Shown here in pieces: positions 21,251 through 29,082 of a stretch of 33,070 nucleotides of DNA (positions are counted from its first letter, which is position 1; every line of letters begins with the position of its first letter). This DNA is from CAXBYZ01 sp043826085 (lineage in GTDB: Bacteria > Patescibacteriota > Microgenomatia > UBA1400 > CG1-02-47-37): the NCBI GenBank assembly GCA_043826085.1, contig JBDRQW010000046.1:1-33070 (forward strand). The letters run 5' to 3'. The translations under genes and the position numbers were made by a program. The notes below the pieces were generated by a model. The model ran no database searches and was not told the DNA's origin. It saw only the letters and a program-made list of their open reading frames with translations.

Positions 21251-21750
21251 CCGCTCACCCCCCTGGCTATTTCACCGGTTCCCATTCCTTGCTTACTTAA
21301 TAATGATAACTTACTTTTATTCTGCTTCATCTCTTCCTTTTTTTTCTTTAATTTATCAAAAAAACTCTCGGGATCCTTGACTTGCTCATCATCAAACTCC
21401 GCCTTACCTGTTTCATACTTTCTTTGTTTTTCAAGTTTCTTTCTTCTCTCCAACTTTATTTTCTCTTGAATTTCTTTATATAACTGCATGGATTTTTGTT
21501 TATCAATATTCTCAAGTCTTTTAATATTTTCCGGTTTCTCTTCTGGTTTCTTTTTGGGCTTTTTTAACTCCTCTTCTCCCGATCCATACATCCTTTGATT
21601 TAACTCATCGCTCTCAGTTGTATCCATTCCAACAACACTCTTTACCATTTGTTTGGTTACATCACCCACTGCTTTTTTCGATTGCCTCACGGTCTGTTTT
21701 CCGGTTTCCAACAACTCCCCAAAAACATCTCTGATAATTTTCTTTGGCAT
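21247..21750 (-). CDS. Charged coiled-coil protein, probably DUF5660-like
   Basis: 167 residues with no enzyme motif. The N-terminus MPKKIIRDVFGELLETGKQTVRQSKKAVGDVTKQ is a distinctive pattern I associate with DUF5660, a family seen in Microgenomates genomes; the middle (about 70-150) is a Lys/Glu-rich helix, ending in LSLLSKQGMGTGEIARGVSG. The family assignment is from memory and tentative. It sits directly upstream of cysS with a 4-base overlap and faces the PanE-like gene across a divergent promoter region. Confidence 0.65.
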   Translation of the reverse strand: MPKKIIRDVFGELLETGKQTVRQSKKAVGDVTKQMVKSVVGMDTTESDELNQRMYGSGEEELKKPKKKPEEKPENIKRLENIDKQKSMQLYKEIQEKIKLERRKKLEKQRKYETGKAEFDDEQVKDPESFFDKLKKKKEEMKQNKSKLSLLSKQGMGTGEIARGVSG

Positions 21751-21758
21751 ATCAAACT

Positions 21759-21787
21759 ATCCTATCATCTAGCGATTTTTTTGGCAA
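21759..21787 (-). promoter_or_regulatory. Promoter of the DUF5660-cysS-pncB unit
   Basis: Minus strand TTGCCA (21782-21787), 17-base spacer, TAGGAT (21759-21764), then eight bases to ATG 21750. Its -35 box overlaps the -35 of the opposite promoter, so the two may compete. Confidence 0.5.
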
Positions 21788-21810
21788 AAAAAAACGCTTT
21801 ATTATATAAT
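21781..21810 (+). promoter_or_regulatory. Promoter of the PanE-like gene, leaderless
   Basis: TTGGCA (21781-21786), 18-base spacer, TATAAT (21805-21810), then seven bases to ATG 21818. A perfect -10 with this spacing predicts a leaderless mRNA. Confidence 0.75.
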
Positions 21811-21817
21811 TTAAAAA

Positions 21818-22894
21818 ATGAAAGAAAAAAATAGTTTACCCACGATAGGAATTATTGGCCTTGGAGCTGTAGGCTTCATGCTTACCAACCAACTCCTAAA
21901 ATCAAATAAAGGTTATATTATTAAACTGCTTGGAAAAAAGAAAGCTTTAAAACAATTTAAAAACTATTTTATTGAATCTCCTGCAGAATTTTGCCAATCA
22001 TATAAACAATTTTTCTCTAAACCCCATCCAAATATTATCTTGCTTGCTATTCCCAATCCGATTGATGCTACCATTAACTCAATCTCTAAAGAATTAAAAA
22101 ATAATAAAGCAATAAAATCCACAACAATCGTTCCACTACAAAATGGTGTATCTGCCGTTAAGACAATTCAATTAATCTCCACTAAATACAAACTAAATCA
22201 ACTAAATATTGTTAAGGGTTGTATTACAAATGCATCTACACGCAATAGTCCCATTTCATTAAAACCAGCCCAATACAACCCAAAAAAATTATTTATTGCT
22301 CTCGCTAAAATAAATAGTCAAAGTAATCTAATTATAGTTATTAAATTATTCCAAAACATGAATTTTATTGTTAAAAAAGTTAACAACCTAGCTAGTCTTC
22401 AATGGTCAAAACTGATTAGCGGTAATTTGTCAGGATACTCAACTGCTGTTACCTTCATGCCTCTAATCTATACCTTACATGACAATGATCTTCTTAGATT
22501 TGAAATCAAATGTTTTAAAGAAAGGCTTAAAATTATCAATAAAGCTAAAATCAAGATAATAGATTTGCCGGGTTTTAAAGCTAGACGAATCGCCTTAATA
22601 GCCCAATACTTACCAACTAACATCCTTATCCAACTCAAAACTTTAATTTACAAAAGCAATCTGGCACCAAGAAGCAATACTATGCCCAGCACGGCTAAAA
22701 AAATTCTAGCAGGGAAAAAAACAGAAGTAGATTACTACTTAAAACCAATCATAGATCTAGGTAACAAATATAACCAAAATATGCCAATCGCTAAAAAACT
22801 CTATTCAATTATCAAGCAATTTGAAACCGGCCAAGTCAACCCTAAACAATTAAGTCTCAATAAAAGAAAACTACTACTTACTGGTTCAACCTAA
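21818..22894 (+). CDS. 2-dehydropantoate 2-reductase-like (PanE/ApbA) protein
   Basis: 358 residues. The N-terminal Rossmann fold starts TIGIIGLGAVGFMLTNQLL (GxGxxG, residues 7-25), with ILLAIPNPIDAT and IVPLQNGVSA corresponding to the ketopantoate reductase strand motifs; a C-terminal helical domain begins about residue 195 (LQWSKLISGNLSGYSTAVT, matching the family WxKLxxNxxxNxxTAL). PanE reduces ketopantoate with NADPH in CoA synthesis, but no other pan gene is visible and CPR cells often lack that pathway, so the substrate is uncertain. It ends 4 bases into the convergent NDT-like gene. Confidence 0.8.
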   Translation: MKEKNSLPTIGIIGLGAVGFMLTNQLLKSNKGYIIKLLGKKKALKQFKNYFIESPAEFCQSYKQFFSKPHPNIILLAIPNPIDATINSISKELKNNKAIKSTTIVPLQNGVSAVKTIQLISTKYKLNQLNIVKGCITNASTRNSPISLKPAQYNPKKLFIALAKINSQSNLIIVIKLFQNMNFIVKKVNNLASLQWSKLISGNLSGYSTAVTFMPLIYTLHDNDLLRFEIKCFKERLKIINKAKIKIIDLPGFKARRIALIAQYLPTNILIQLKTLIYKSNLAPRSNTMPSTAKKILAGKKTEVDYYLKPIIDLGNKYNQNMPIAKKLYSIIKQFETGQVNPKQLSLNKRKLLLTGST

Positions 22895-23463
22895 CCATTC
22901 CGATATTCTACATCTCTCTTCATATCTTCTTGAATTAACTTTCGTAAATATACTGCTCTCGGAACTTTTCTTTTTTTCGCAATCCAGTCTAAATAATTCC
23001 CAATCTTAGATGAAATAAAAAAGTTAAATCTGGTATCCATTTGCTCTTGAGCATAATTAATTGAAGTGGCCAATTGTTTTTTAGCATTAGTGGCCGTATA
23101 TTCAATAACTTGAACTTTATCATTATTAATAGCAGTTAAAAAAAATGGTTCTCTTCCGCTAGTATGTAATATCACTACTGGTTTTGAACTCTCTATAGCT
23201 CTATCAACCACATAACCAACAGCCAAGCTAGATATTGAACCCTCAATAATTACTACATCTGCTTTTTTAATACTATCAATAACCTTTTTATAATGTTTTC
23301 TTAACTTATCTTGAGAAATCTTATAATGATCTTCTGGTTCTACTGATATTGCAATATCAGTAACATTCTTATGACCCAATTCTTCTATAGTTTTATAAAT
23401 TTTATTATATTCTTCCCTAAACTCAGTTAAACCTTTAGGGGATGCAGCAAAAAAAACTTTCAT
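22891..23463 (-). CDS. Nucleoside 2-deoxyribosyltransferase-like protein with C-terminal helical tail
   Basis: About 190 residues. MKVFFAASPKG, then DSIKKADVVIIEGSISSLAVGYVVDRAIESSKPVVILHTSG matches the nucleoside deoxyribosyltransferase-like fold, where the strand-loop D-x-V-I-x-E-G-S and the following helix bind a nucleotide. The C-terminal 55 residues (FNFFISSKIGNYLDWIAKKRKVPRAVYLRKLIQEDM) look like a helical, possibly DNA-binding or oligomerising tail. The ATG at 23463 overlaps the recR TGA by one base; recR and this gene are translationally coupled. Confidence 0.7.
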   Translation of the reverse strand: MKVFFAASPKGLTEFREEYNKIYKTIEELGHKNVTDIAISVEPEDHYKISQDKLRKHYKKVIDSIKKADVVIIEGSISSLAVGYVVDRAIESSKPVVILHTSGREPFFLTAINNDKVQVIEYTATNAKKQLATSINYAQEQMDTRFNFFISSKIGNYLDWIAKKRKVPRAVYLRKLIQEDMKRDVEYRNG

Positions 23464-24065
23464 CAAAACTCCCTTCGGCCCTCAAAGGCTCTATTTAAAG
23501 TTACTTCGTCAGCATACTCAAGATCAGCTCCAATTGGCAAACCTCGGCCAATACGAGACACTTCCACTTTTATATTACTCTCATTAATCAATTTTTTAAT
23601 ATACATAGCGGTTGCTTCTCCTTCCATGTTAGGATTAGTCGCCAAAATCACTTCATTTATTTTATCATCTTTTAATCTGGGTAGTAAGTCATGAATATGT
23701 AGTTCTTCAGGACCAATATTATTCAAAGGAGATAAAGCTCCTCCCAAAATATGATAAAGACCCCTATAAAAGTCTCCTTTTTCTATTGCCAATAAATCAA
23801 GCGGTTGCTCAATTATACAAATTTTATCTTGTTCTCTTGATCTATCAGTGCAAATTCCGCAAGGATTATTCTCTGAAATATTAAAACAAATACTACACTC
23901 TTTAGTGTCTTTCTTAAGCCTTTCTAAAGCCGTAGCAAATTTCTCAAGTTCAGACTGAGGATTATGCAGTAAATAAAAAACCAGTCTTTGGGCCGATTTC
24001 GGTCCAATTCCAGGCAATTTTTCAAATGACTCAATAAGCCTCATCACAGCCCTGGCAGTTTTCAT
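23463..24065 (-). CDS. recR: Recombination mediator RecR
   Basis: 200 residues, normal length. N-terminal helix-hairpin-helix LPGIGPKSAQRLVFYLL, four-Cys zinc motif CSICFNISENNPCGIC, and the Toprim domain with ICIIEQPLDLLAIE and ILATNPNMEGEATAMYI. It works with RecO/RecF in loading RecA on gapped DNA. It is transcribed from its own promoter, apparently leaderless. Confidence 0.97.
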   Translation of the reverse strand: MKTARAVMRLIESFEKLPGIGPKSAQRLVFYLLHNPQSELEKFATALERLKKDTKECSICFNISENNPCGICTDRSREQDKICIIEQPLDLLAIEKGDFYRGLYHILGGALSPLNNIGPEELHIHDLLPRLKDDKINEVILATNPNMEGEATAMYIKKLINESNIKVEVSRIGRGLPIGADLEYADEVTLNRAFEGRREF

Positions 24066-24072
24066 AATCTTT

Positions 24073-24081
24073 ACTATATCA
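24073..24081 (-). promoter_or_regulatory. Extended -10 promoter, leaderless recR
   Basis: Minus strand TGA-TATAGT (24073-24081) followed by AAAGATT (seven bases) and ATG 24065. Confidence 0.65.
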
Positions 24082-24094
24082 CAACTTAATTAAA

Positions 24095-24131
24095 TATTAA
24101 GGAGACTCCTTGCAAAGGAGTCTCCTTAATA
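24095..24131 (+). repeat. 37-base perfect hairpin next to the RAYT transposase gene (REP-like)
   Basis: A 17-bp stem (24095-24111 with 24115-24131) and the loop GCA. Left arm TATTAAGGAGACTCCTT. Each arm contains GGAG and the near-palindrome AAGGAGACTCCTT. REP elements mobilised by RAYT enzymes are small hairpins with a GTAG or GGAG tetranucleotide, so this is a good candidate substrate. It is the longest hairpin in the window and ends 15 bases before the transposase ATG. Confidence 0.8.
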
Positions 24132-24138
24132 GTAAGAT
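24110..24138 (+). promoter_or_regulatory. Possible RAYT promoter with its -35 in the hairpin loop
   Basis: TTGCAA (24110-24115, spanning the loop), a 17-base spacer, TAAGAT (24133-24138), then eight bases to ATG 24147. If used, folding of the hairpin in single-stranded DNA or binding by the transposase would mask the promoter. Confidence 0.45.
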
Positions 24139-24146
24139 AGCCTTAT

Positions 24147-24833
24147 ATGCCTGGGAAAAACACAATCAAGGAGTATTTTGAAGACTCTTTCTATCACATC
24201 TACAATCGAGGGGTTGAAAAAAGAATTATATTCCAAGATAAACTAGACTACAAAACATTTTTAAGTTATCTAAAATTATATTTATCTCCTCCCCTTCAAC
24301 TACCCGCAGAAATCTCTGCCGAATTTCGCCGCATTGCCGAACGAGCATCTCTCAACAACCTTTTTGGCGAAGTTAAACTAATCTCTTACTGCCTCATGCC
24401 TAATCATTTCCATTTTTTAGTCAAACAAAAACCCATTAACGGTATCGAAAAGTTTATGAGGTCAATTGGCACCAAATACACTATGTACTTCAATAAAAAA
24501 TATAAAAGAGTTGGAAAACTTTACCAAGGAACTTACAAAGCTGTTTTAGTTAAATCCGAAGCTCAATTACTTCACCTATCTCGATATATCCACCTTAACC
24601 CCGTTGTTAATCAAAAACTTGAACCAAGAAAATTACATCAAAAATTAATATCAAGTTCAAGCTACAGTAGCTATGCTAATTATCTTAAACTAAGAAACAC
24701 TACTTGGCTCAAATCCGGTGAAATCCTAGAATATTTCAACTCTGCAAATTTATCATCATCTTATCAAAACTTCGTGGAAAAACACTACACTACACCCTCA
24801 GAAGAAACCATCTCCAAGCTCCTTCTCGAATAA
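24147..24833 (+). CDS. REP-associated tyrosine transposase (RAYT, Y1/IS200-like)
   Basis: 228 residues. HUH endonuclease features: start FYHIYNRGVEKRIIF, the HUH pair His87-Phe-His89 in CLMPNHFHFLVKQ, and the likely catalytic Tyr147 in SRYIHLNPV. RAYT proteins cut and join single-stranded REP hairpins. A stretch at about 48-73 (PPLQLPAEISAEFRRIAERASL) looks like an insertion between the first strand-helix unit and the HUH strand. A single copy next to a REP-like hairpin, without IS200 end sequences of its own, fits a domesticated RAYT rather than an insertion sequence. Confidence 0.9.
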   Translation: MPGKNTIKEYFEDSFYHIYNRGVEKRIIFQDKLDYKTFLSYLKLYLSPPLQLPAEISAEFRRIAERASLNNLFGEVKLISYCLMPNHFHFLVKQKPINGIEKFMRSIGTKYTMYFNKKYKRVGKLYQGTYKAVLVKSEAQLLHLSRYIHLNPVVNQKLEPRKLHQKLISSSSYSSYANYLKLRNTTWLKSGEILEYFNSANLSSSYQNFVEKHYTTPSEETISKLLLE

Positions 24834-24841
24834 CCAAGTTA

Positions 24842-26101
24842 TCAAGTTCCTTCTTGCCAAGATCCTAAATACTTCTTTTGATCAAAAGTTAACTTTTGCA
24901 AACCCATACCCATAGATTTTAACTTTAAAGTAGCTACCATATCATCAATCTTTTGAGGCAAAACATAAACTTTATTTTCCAAACTTCCTTTATTTTTTAC
25001 CAAATACTCCGCCGCCAAACTTTGAATGGCAAAACTCATATCCATTACTTCAGCCGGGTGACCTTCAGCTGCCGCTAAATTAATCAATCTACCTTCTCCA
25101 AGTAAATACACTTTTTTATTATCTTTAAGTTGATACTCCTCCAAAAACGGACGAATTTTTATTATCTTTGTTGAAATTTCTTTTAAACCTTTAACGTTAA
25201 TCTCCACATCAAAGTGACCACTATTTGCCAATATTGCTCCATCTTTCATTTTTTTAATATGGCTAAGATCAATCACTTTTTTGTCTCCGGTAGTCGTCAA
25301 AAACACATCACCAATCTTAGCCGCTTGATTCATAGTCATCACTCTATATCCCTCCATGCCAGCTTCTAATGCTCTCACCGGATTGGCCTCAACTACCACC
25401 ACATTTGAACCCATCCCCTTGGCTCTCATTGCCACCCCTCTCCCACAATATCCAAACCCTCCTACTACAAAGGTCTTTCCCGCCAGTAAGATGTTAGTAG
25501 ATCTTAAAATCCCATCAATTGTAGATTGACCAGTCCCATAGCGATTATCAAACAAGTGTTTAGTTTGGGAATCATTAGCGGCAATTACCGACACCTTTAA
25601 AACCTTATTTTTTTCCATTGCCCTTAATCGAATTACTCCAGTTGTTGTTTCTTCAGATGATCCCCAAACTTCTTTGAGTTGATTTTTTCTTTTTGTGTGA
25701 AGTAGCGAAACCAAATCAGCCCCATCATCCATCGTCACTTGAGGTTTACAATCCAAAACTTCATTTAAGTGCTTATAATATCTTTTATTATCCTCACCCT
25801 TAATTGCAAAAGTGGAGATATTAAAGTCTTTAACCAAACTAGCCGCTACGTCATCTTGAGTTGATAAAGGATTAGAAGCACAAAGTGCCAAACTAGCTCC
25901 ACCGGCTTTCAAAGCCAACATTAAGTTAGCCGTCTCGCTAGTAACATGAAGACAAGCACTCAAGTTAATCCCTTTAAGTGGTTTATCTTTTAAAAATCTC
26001 CCTTCAATCTTCCTTAAAACCGGCATCTGTTTTCTAGCCCACTCAATTCTCAACTTACCAGCTCGAGCTAACTTTAAATCTTTAACATCATGTTTAATCA
26101 T
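24842..26101 (-). CDS. ahcY: Adenosylhomocysteinase (S-adenosyl-L-homocysteine hydrolase)
   Basis: About 419 residues. Splits S-adenosylhomocysteine into homocysteine and adenosine, keeping methyl-transfer reactions running. Marks: LSACLHVTSETANLMLALKAGGA, DDGADL, EETTTGVIRL, DNRYGTGQSTIDGI, NAD-binding GFGYCGRGVAMRAKGMGS, and the C-terminal HPAEVMDMSFAIQSLAAEYL. ATG 26101 is chosen because an extended -10 box stands exactly seven bases upstream, as for other genes here; a TTG at 26110 is in frame but unlikely. The gene before it encodes an adenosine-kinase-like enzyme that could remove the adenosine. Confidence 0.95.
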   Translation of the reverse strand: MIKHDVKDLKLARAGKLRIEWARKQMPVLRKIEGRFLKDKPLKGINLSACLHVTSETANLMLALKAGGASLALCASNPLSTQDDVAASLVKDFNISTFAIKGEDNKRYYKHLNEVLDCKPQVTMDDGADLVSLLHTKRKNQLKEVWGSSEETTTGVIRLRAMEKNKVLKVSVIAANDSQTKHLFDNRYGTGQSTIDGILRSTNILLAGKTFVVGGFGYCGRGVAMRAKGMGSNVVVVEANPVRALEAGMEGYRVMTMNQAAKIGDVFLTTTGDKKVIDLSHIKKMKDGAILANSGHFDVEINVKGLKEISTKIIKIRPFLEEYQLKDNKKVYLLGEGRLINLAAAEGHPAEVMDMSFAIQSLAAEYLVKNKGSLENKVYVLPQKIDDMVATLKLKSMGMGLQKLTFDQKKYLGSWQEGT

Positions 26102-26108
26102 GTTTAGC

Positions 26109-26117
26109 AATATATCA
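26109..26117 (-). promoter_or_regulatory. Extended -10 promoter, leaderless ahcY
   Basis: Minus strand TGA-TATATT (26109-26117), then GCTAAAC (seven bases), then ATG 26101. It lies over the stop codon of the kinase gene and would give ahcY an internal promoter. Confidence 0.6.
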
Positions 26118-27059
26118 CAAATCTAAACTTTCACCAAAGTTTTCTTTATATCTTTTTTTAAATTCACTTAGACTAAATTTATGTGTTTGAGTCCCATATT
26201 CCTCAACCGTGTAAACTGCCGCTAACGCCCCTATTCTCCCACAAACAGCCAAAGGTAAATTATTTATGTATCCCGTCACAAATCCAGAACGATAAGCATC
26301 ACCGGCCCCCGTCGGATCAGAAATATTTTTAGGTTTAACTACCGGAATCTTAAGCTTTTTATCGTTAGTTTCTATCAACGACCCACTTGAACCCAAAGTA
26401 GTAATTAATATTTTATCCTTCTTTAATAGTTGGGATTTTTTTAAACCTGTCTTTTTTAACATCAAGATAATCTCATAATCGTTACCTATCAATACTCTGG
26501 CTTTATTTACTCCCAATCTTAGTTCTTCTACCGGCAAATTTGGAATTTGAAAAGCCGGATCAAACAAAAATAAATAACCAAAAGAACTACATTCTGTTAC
26601 ATACTTTGCCATTGCTTTTGGATCATTCGGGCCAATCACCACCAACTCATCCTCATTAACCAACTTTTTTAAAGTCAACCTAATTGCTTGTTTCATCGCC
26701 CCTTCAAAAAATCCCCAAATCTGATTATCATCTCTATCAGTCATTACAAAACCGGTAGCACTAACCAAATCCTTACAAACCTTAATCTGACTGGTATCTA
26801 CCCCAACGCTTTCCAAATGAGCTCTATATTCAAGTTCAAAATCAGCCCCAACACTTGCAATCAATTTTGATTTAACTCTCAATAAACCCAAACCATAAGC
26901 CATATTACCCCCTGTTCCACCCTTTTCCCGACGTAATTTATTCATCAAAAAACTCACATTTAACATATGAATCTTATCTGGCATAATATGGTCTTTAAAC
27001 CTGCCAGGCATTGACATAATATGGTCAAAAGCCACACTTCCGGTTATGATCACTTTCAT
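26115..27059 (-). CDS. PfkB-family sugar/nucleoside kinase, probably adenosine kinase
   Basis: 314 residues. GGTGGNMAYGLGLL near the start and the C-terminal PfkB signature DPTGAGDAYRSGFVTGYI with the catalytic Asp are clear. The N-terminus (IITGSVAFDHIMSMPGRFKDHI) and the gene directly downstream (ahcY) suggest adenosine as substrate, which would pull the AhcY equilibrium towards hydrolysis. Ribose or another nucleoside cannot be excluded. Starts with a one-base TAATG overlap after ybaB. Confidence 0.85.
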   Translation of the reverse strand: MKVIITGSVAFDHIMSMPGRFKDHIMPDKIHMLNVSFLMNKLRREKGGTGGNMAYGLGLLRVKSKLIASVGADFELEYRAHLESVGVDTSQIKVCKDLVSATGFVMTDRDDNQIWGFFEGAMKQAIRLTLKKLVNEDELVVIGPNDPKAMAKYVTECSSFGYLFLFDPAFQIPNLPVEELRLGVNKARVLIGNDYEIILMLKKTGLKKSQLLKKDKILITTLGSSGSLIETNDKKLKIPVVKPKNISDPTGAGDAYRSGFVTGYINNLPLAVCGRIGALAAVYTVEEYGTQTHKFSLSEFKKRYKENFGESLDL

Positions 27060-27358
27060 TAATTTCCCCCCATCGGGCCTTGACCTTTTAACATCCCAGT
27101 TAAACCACCGCTCATTTCAGCTAATTTTTTAGCCGCCATTTCTTGAGATTTTTTAATAGCCTTATTAATTAACTCCAAAACCCTAATATTAGTCATACCA
27201 TCAATTTCAAGACTTTTTAATTTTTGATCTCCGGTAATTACTATCTTAATTCCATCTTCACTAATCTCAATTTCCTCTTGGGCTAACTGTTTTTGAATAG
27301 TCATAGCCTGGTCACGCATTTTTTTTAGTTGACCTAGTTGTTTTACTTTATCAAACAT
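27059..27358 (-). CDS. ybaB: YbaB/EbfC nucleoid-associated protein
   Basis: 99 residues. MFDKVKQLGQLKKMRDQAMTIQKQLAQEEIE, then the beta strands DGIKIVITGDQKLKSLEIDG and the helix NKAIKKSQEMAAKKLAEMSGGLTGML. A small DNA-binding dimer. It lies 3 bases after dnaX, the common dnaX-ybaB arrangement; recR, its usual third partner, is elsewhere in this window. Confidence 0.95.
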   Translation of the reverse strand: MFDKVKQLGQLKKMRDQAMTIQKQLAQEEIEISEDGIKIVITGDQKLKSLEIDGMTNIRVLELINKAIKKSQEMAAKKLAEMSGGLTGMLKGQGPMGGN

Positions 27359-27361
27359 TAA

Positions 27362-28816
27362 TTAATTCACCTCCACTCCAAAAACTTCTTCTGCTGTTGT
27401 TACAATATCATCTGTAACTTCAGCAGTAATATTTTTAGCTTTATCTCCCAATAAAAACCTAACCCTAGTCGGTTGACTCAAAACTTCTGATACCACCTGT
27501 TCAATAATTTGCCTGTATCTATCTGCCTCAAGTCTCTCTTTGTGAAACTGATAAAAAACCTCCAAAACCAAAAACTCACCATCAAAGCCACTTGGTTTGG
27601 TGGACCTAAGCAAAGCTTCAATTGAGTGATTGTGGGGCTTCATCGCCGCCATTACCTCTCCCCATTTAGCTATTACTGAATCAAGGCTGACTTTACCGGA
27701 CCGAACTTTTAACTCAGGAGTCTTTAGCTCAGAAACTTTTTCTTCAGTTGCCTTAGGCATTTCAATCACTTTAATCCTCTCAGTTTGATTACCCCACTTC
27801 ACCACCGCTAACTCCAAAGATAAGCTTTCTATCACCGATCCTTTAATTTCTCTTGCGGCCCTATGAAATAAATCGATCAATTCTTTTAATTTATTAATAT
27901 CATCAATCTCTTCAATGTCCTCGCCTTCTTCTACTCTTAATTTAATCATCAAGACTTCTCTCAGTCTCTCAACTATATCAACCCCCAACTGCCTTACATT
28001 CATACCACCATTAATAACTTTAGCCAACCAACCTAAAGCTTTTTTAATTTCCTTTCTATAAACCATTCCCAAAAAATCATCAATCAAAACTTCGCTCGCT
28101 CCTCCTAAAAAAAATTCCTTAACCTTCTTTGAAGTTATTTTCTTTCCTCCAAACGATAATTGTTCCAATACTTTAACTCCATCTCTAAAACTCCCTCCGG
28201 AATTCTTGGCAATCAAAACCAAATCATTGTCTAAAATCTTTAGGTTTTCTCCTTTAACAATTCTTTTTAAAGACCTAACTATCTCACTAACCTTGCCTTT
28301 ACTAAACTCCACCTTAACGCATCTTGAAACAATAGTTCCGGGAATTTTATGAGGTTCGGTGGTGCACAAAATAAATTTCGCATGTTTGGGCGGCTCTTCT
28401 AAAGTTTTTAATAAAGCATTAAAGGCCTCAATAGTTAACATATGGACTTCATCAATAATATAAATCTTAAACTTTAAAACACTTGGCACCAATTTAATCT
28501 TTTCTCGAAGCTCTCTAATGTCATCAATCCCTCGATTCGAAGCCGCATCAATCTCAATAATATCCAAAGATCTGCCCTCAATAATCAACTTGCAGGCCTC
28601 ACACTTATTGCATGGCTCCCCGGCTTTTGGTTTTAAACAATTAACCGCCTTAGCCACAATCCTGGCACTGGAAGTTTTCCCGGTTCCCTTAGGTCCAACA
28701 AACAAAAAAGCATGGGGAGTATCTTTTGCTTTTAACAACTCTCCCAAAGAATTTCTAACCTTCTCTAGGTCCAGTTCTAAAATTGTTTGCGGTCGATACT
28801 TTAAATAATAAGCCAT
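27362..28816 (-). CDS. dnaX: DNA polymerase III subunit gamma/tau
   Basis: 484 residues. Clamp-loader ATPase: Walker A GPKGTGKTSSA (41-51), zinc module CLKPKAGEPCNKCEAC, sensor region EIDAASNRGIDDIRELREK, Walker B IYIIDEVHML and SRC-type sensor TIVSRCVKVEF. The C-terminal part (from about 360) carries a tau-like DUF domain (SLDSVIAKWGEVMAAMKPHNHSIEALLRS). Same operon as rpsU-yqeY-ybeY upstream and ybaB downstream. Confidence 0.96.
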   Translation of the reverse strand: MAYYLKYRPQTILELDLEKVRNSLGELLKAKDTPHAFLFVGPKGTGKTSSARIVAKAVNCLKPKAGEPCNKCEACKLIIEGRSLDIIEIDAASNRGIDDIRELREKIKLVPSVLKFKIYIIDEVHMLTIEAFNALLKTLEEPPKHAKFILCTTEPHKIPGTIVSRCVKVEFSKGKVSEIVRSLKRIVKGENLKILDNDLVLIAKNSGGSFRDGVKVLEQLSFGGKKITSKKVKEFFLGGASEVLIDDFLGMVYRKEIKKALGWLAKVINGGMNVRQLGVDIVERLREVLMIKLRVEEGEDIEEIDDINKLKELIDLFHRAAREIKGSVIESLSLELAVVKWGNQTERIKVIEMPKATEEKVSELKTPELKVRSGKVSLDSVIAKWGEVMAAMKPHNHSIEALLRSTKPSGFDGEFLVLEVFYQFHKERLEADRYRQIIEQVVSEVLSQPTRVRFLLGDKAKNITAEVTDDIVTTAEEVFGVEVN

Positions 28817-28830
28817 AAATTTGTTCCGAT

Positions 28831-29082
28831 TTAATCGTGATGAACACCTAACAAATGTAGCATAGCATGCCTAATTAAAAAAGGCGCACTATTACCATTT
28901 TTTTTAGCTTGGCTTTTACAAATTACAATATCTCCCAGTCTCACCACTCCATCAGGCCCCAACTTCATATCATCCAAAGGAAAAGATAACACATCAGTCG
29001 CTTGATTTTTCTTCCGATATTTTTTATTTAAATCCTTAATTTTTTTTTCACTTACAAAAGACAAATCAGCTACCACTTTCAT
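28831..29082 (-). CDS. ybeY: Endoribonuclease YbeY, truncated form
   Basis: 83 residues against about 150 in the family. The conserved core is present: KKIKDLNKKYRKKNQATDVLSFPLDD, GDIVIC and the metal-binding RHAMLHLLGVHHD, with His at the three usual positions. The first strand and helix (about 45 residues) are missing and the protein stops directly after the motif. YbeY processes rRNA 3' ends and quality-controls ribosomes. It overlaps yqeY by 4 bases (ATGA). It may be a minimal functional CPR form. Confidence 0.85.
   Translation of the reverse strand: MKVVADLSFVSEKKIKDLNKKYRKKNQATDVLSFPLDDMKLGPDGVVRLGDIVICKSQAKKNGNSAPFLIRHAMLHLLGVHHD

Noticed and set aside
24147..24833. RAYT gene as a complete IS200/IS605 insertion sequence
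   Set aside because: There is no matching hairpin or end sequence downstream; only one hairpin lies upstream, which fits a single-copy RAYT.
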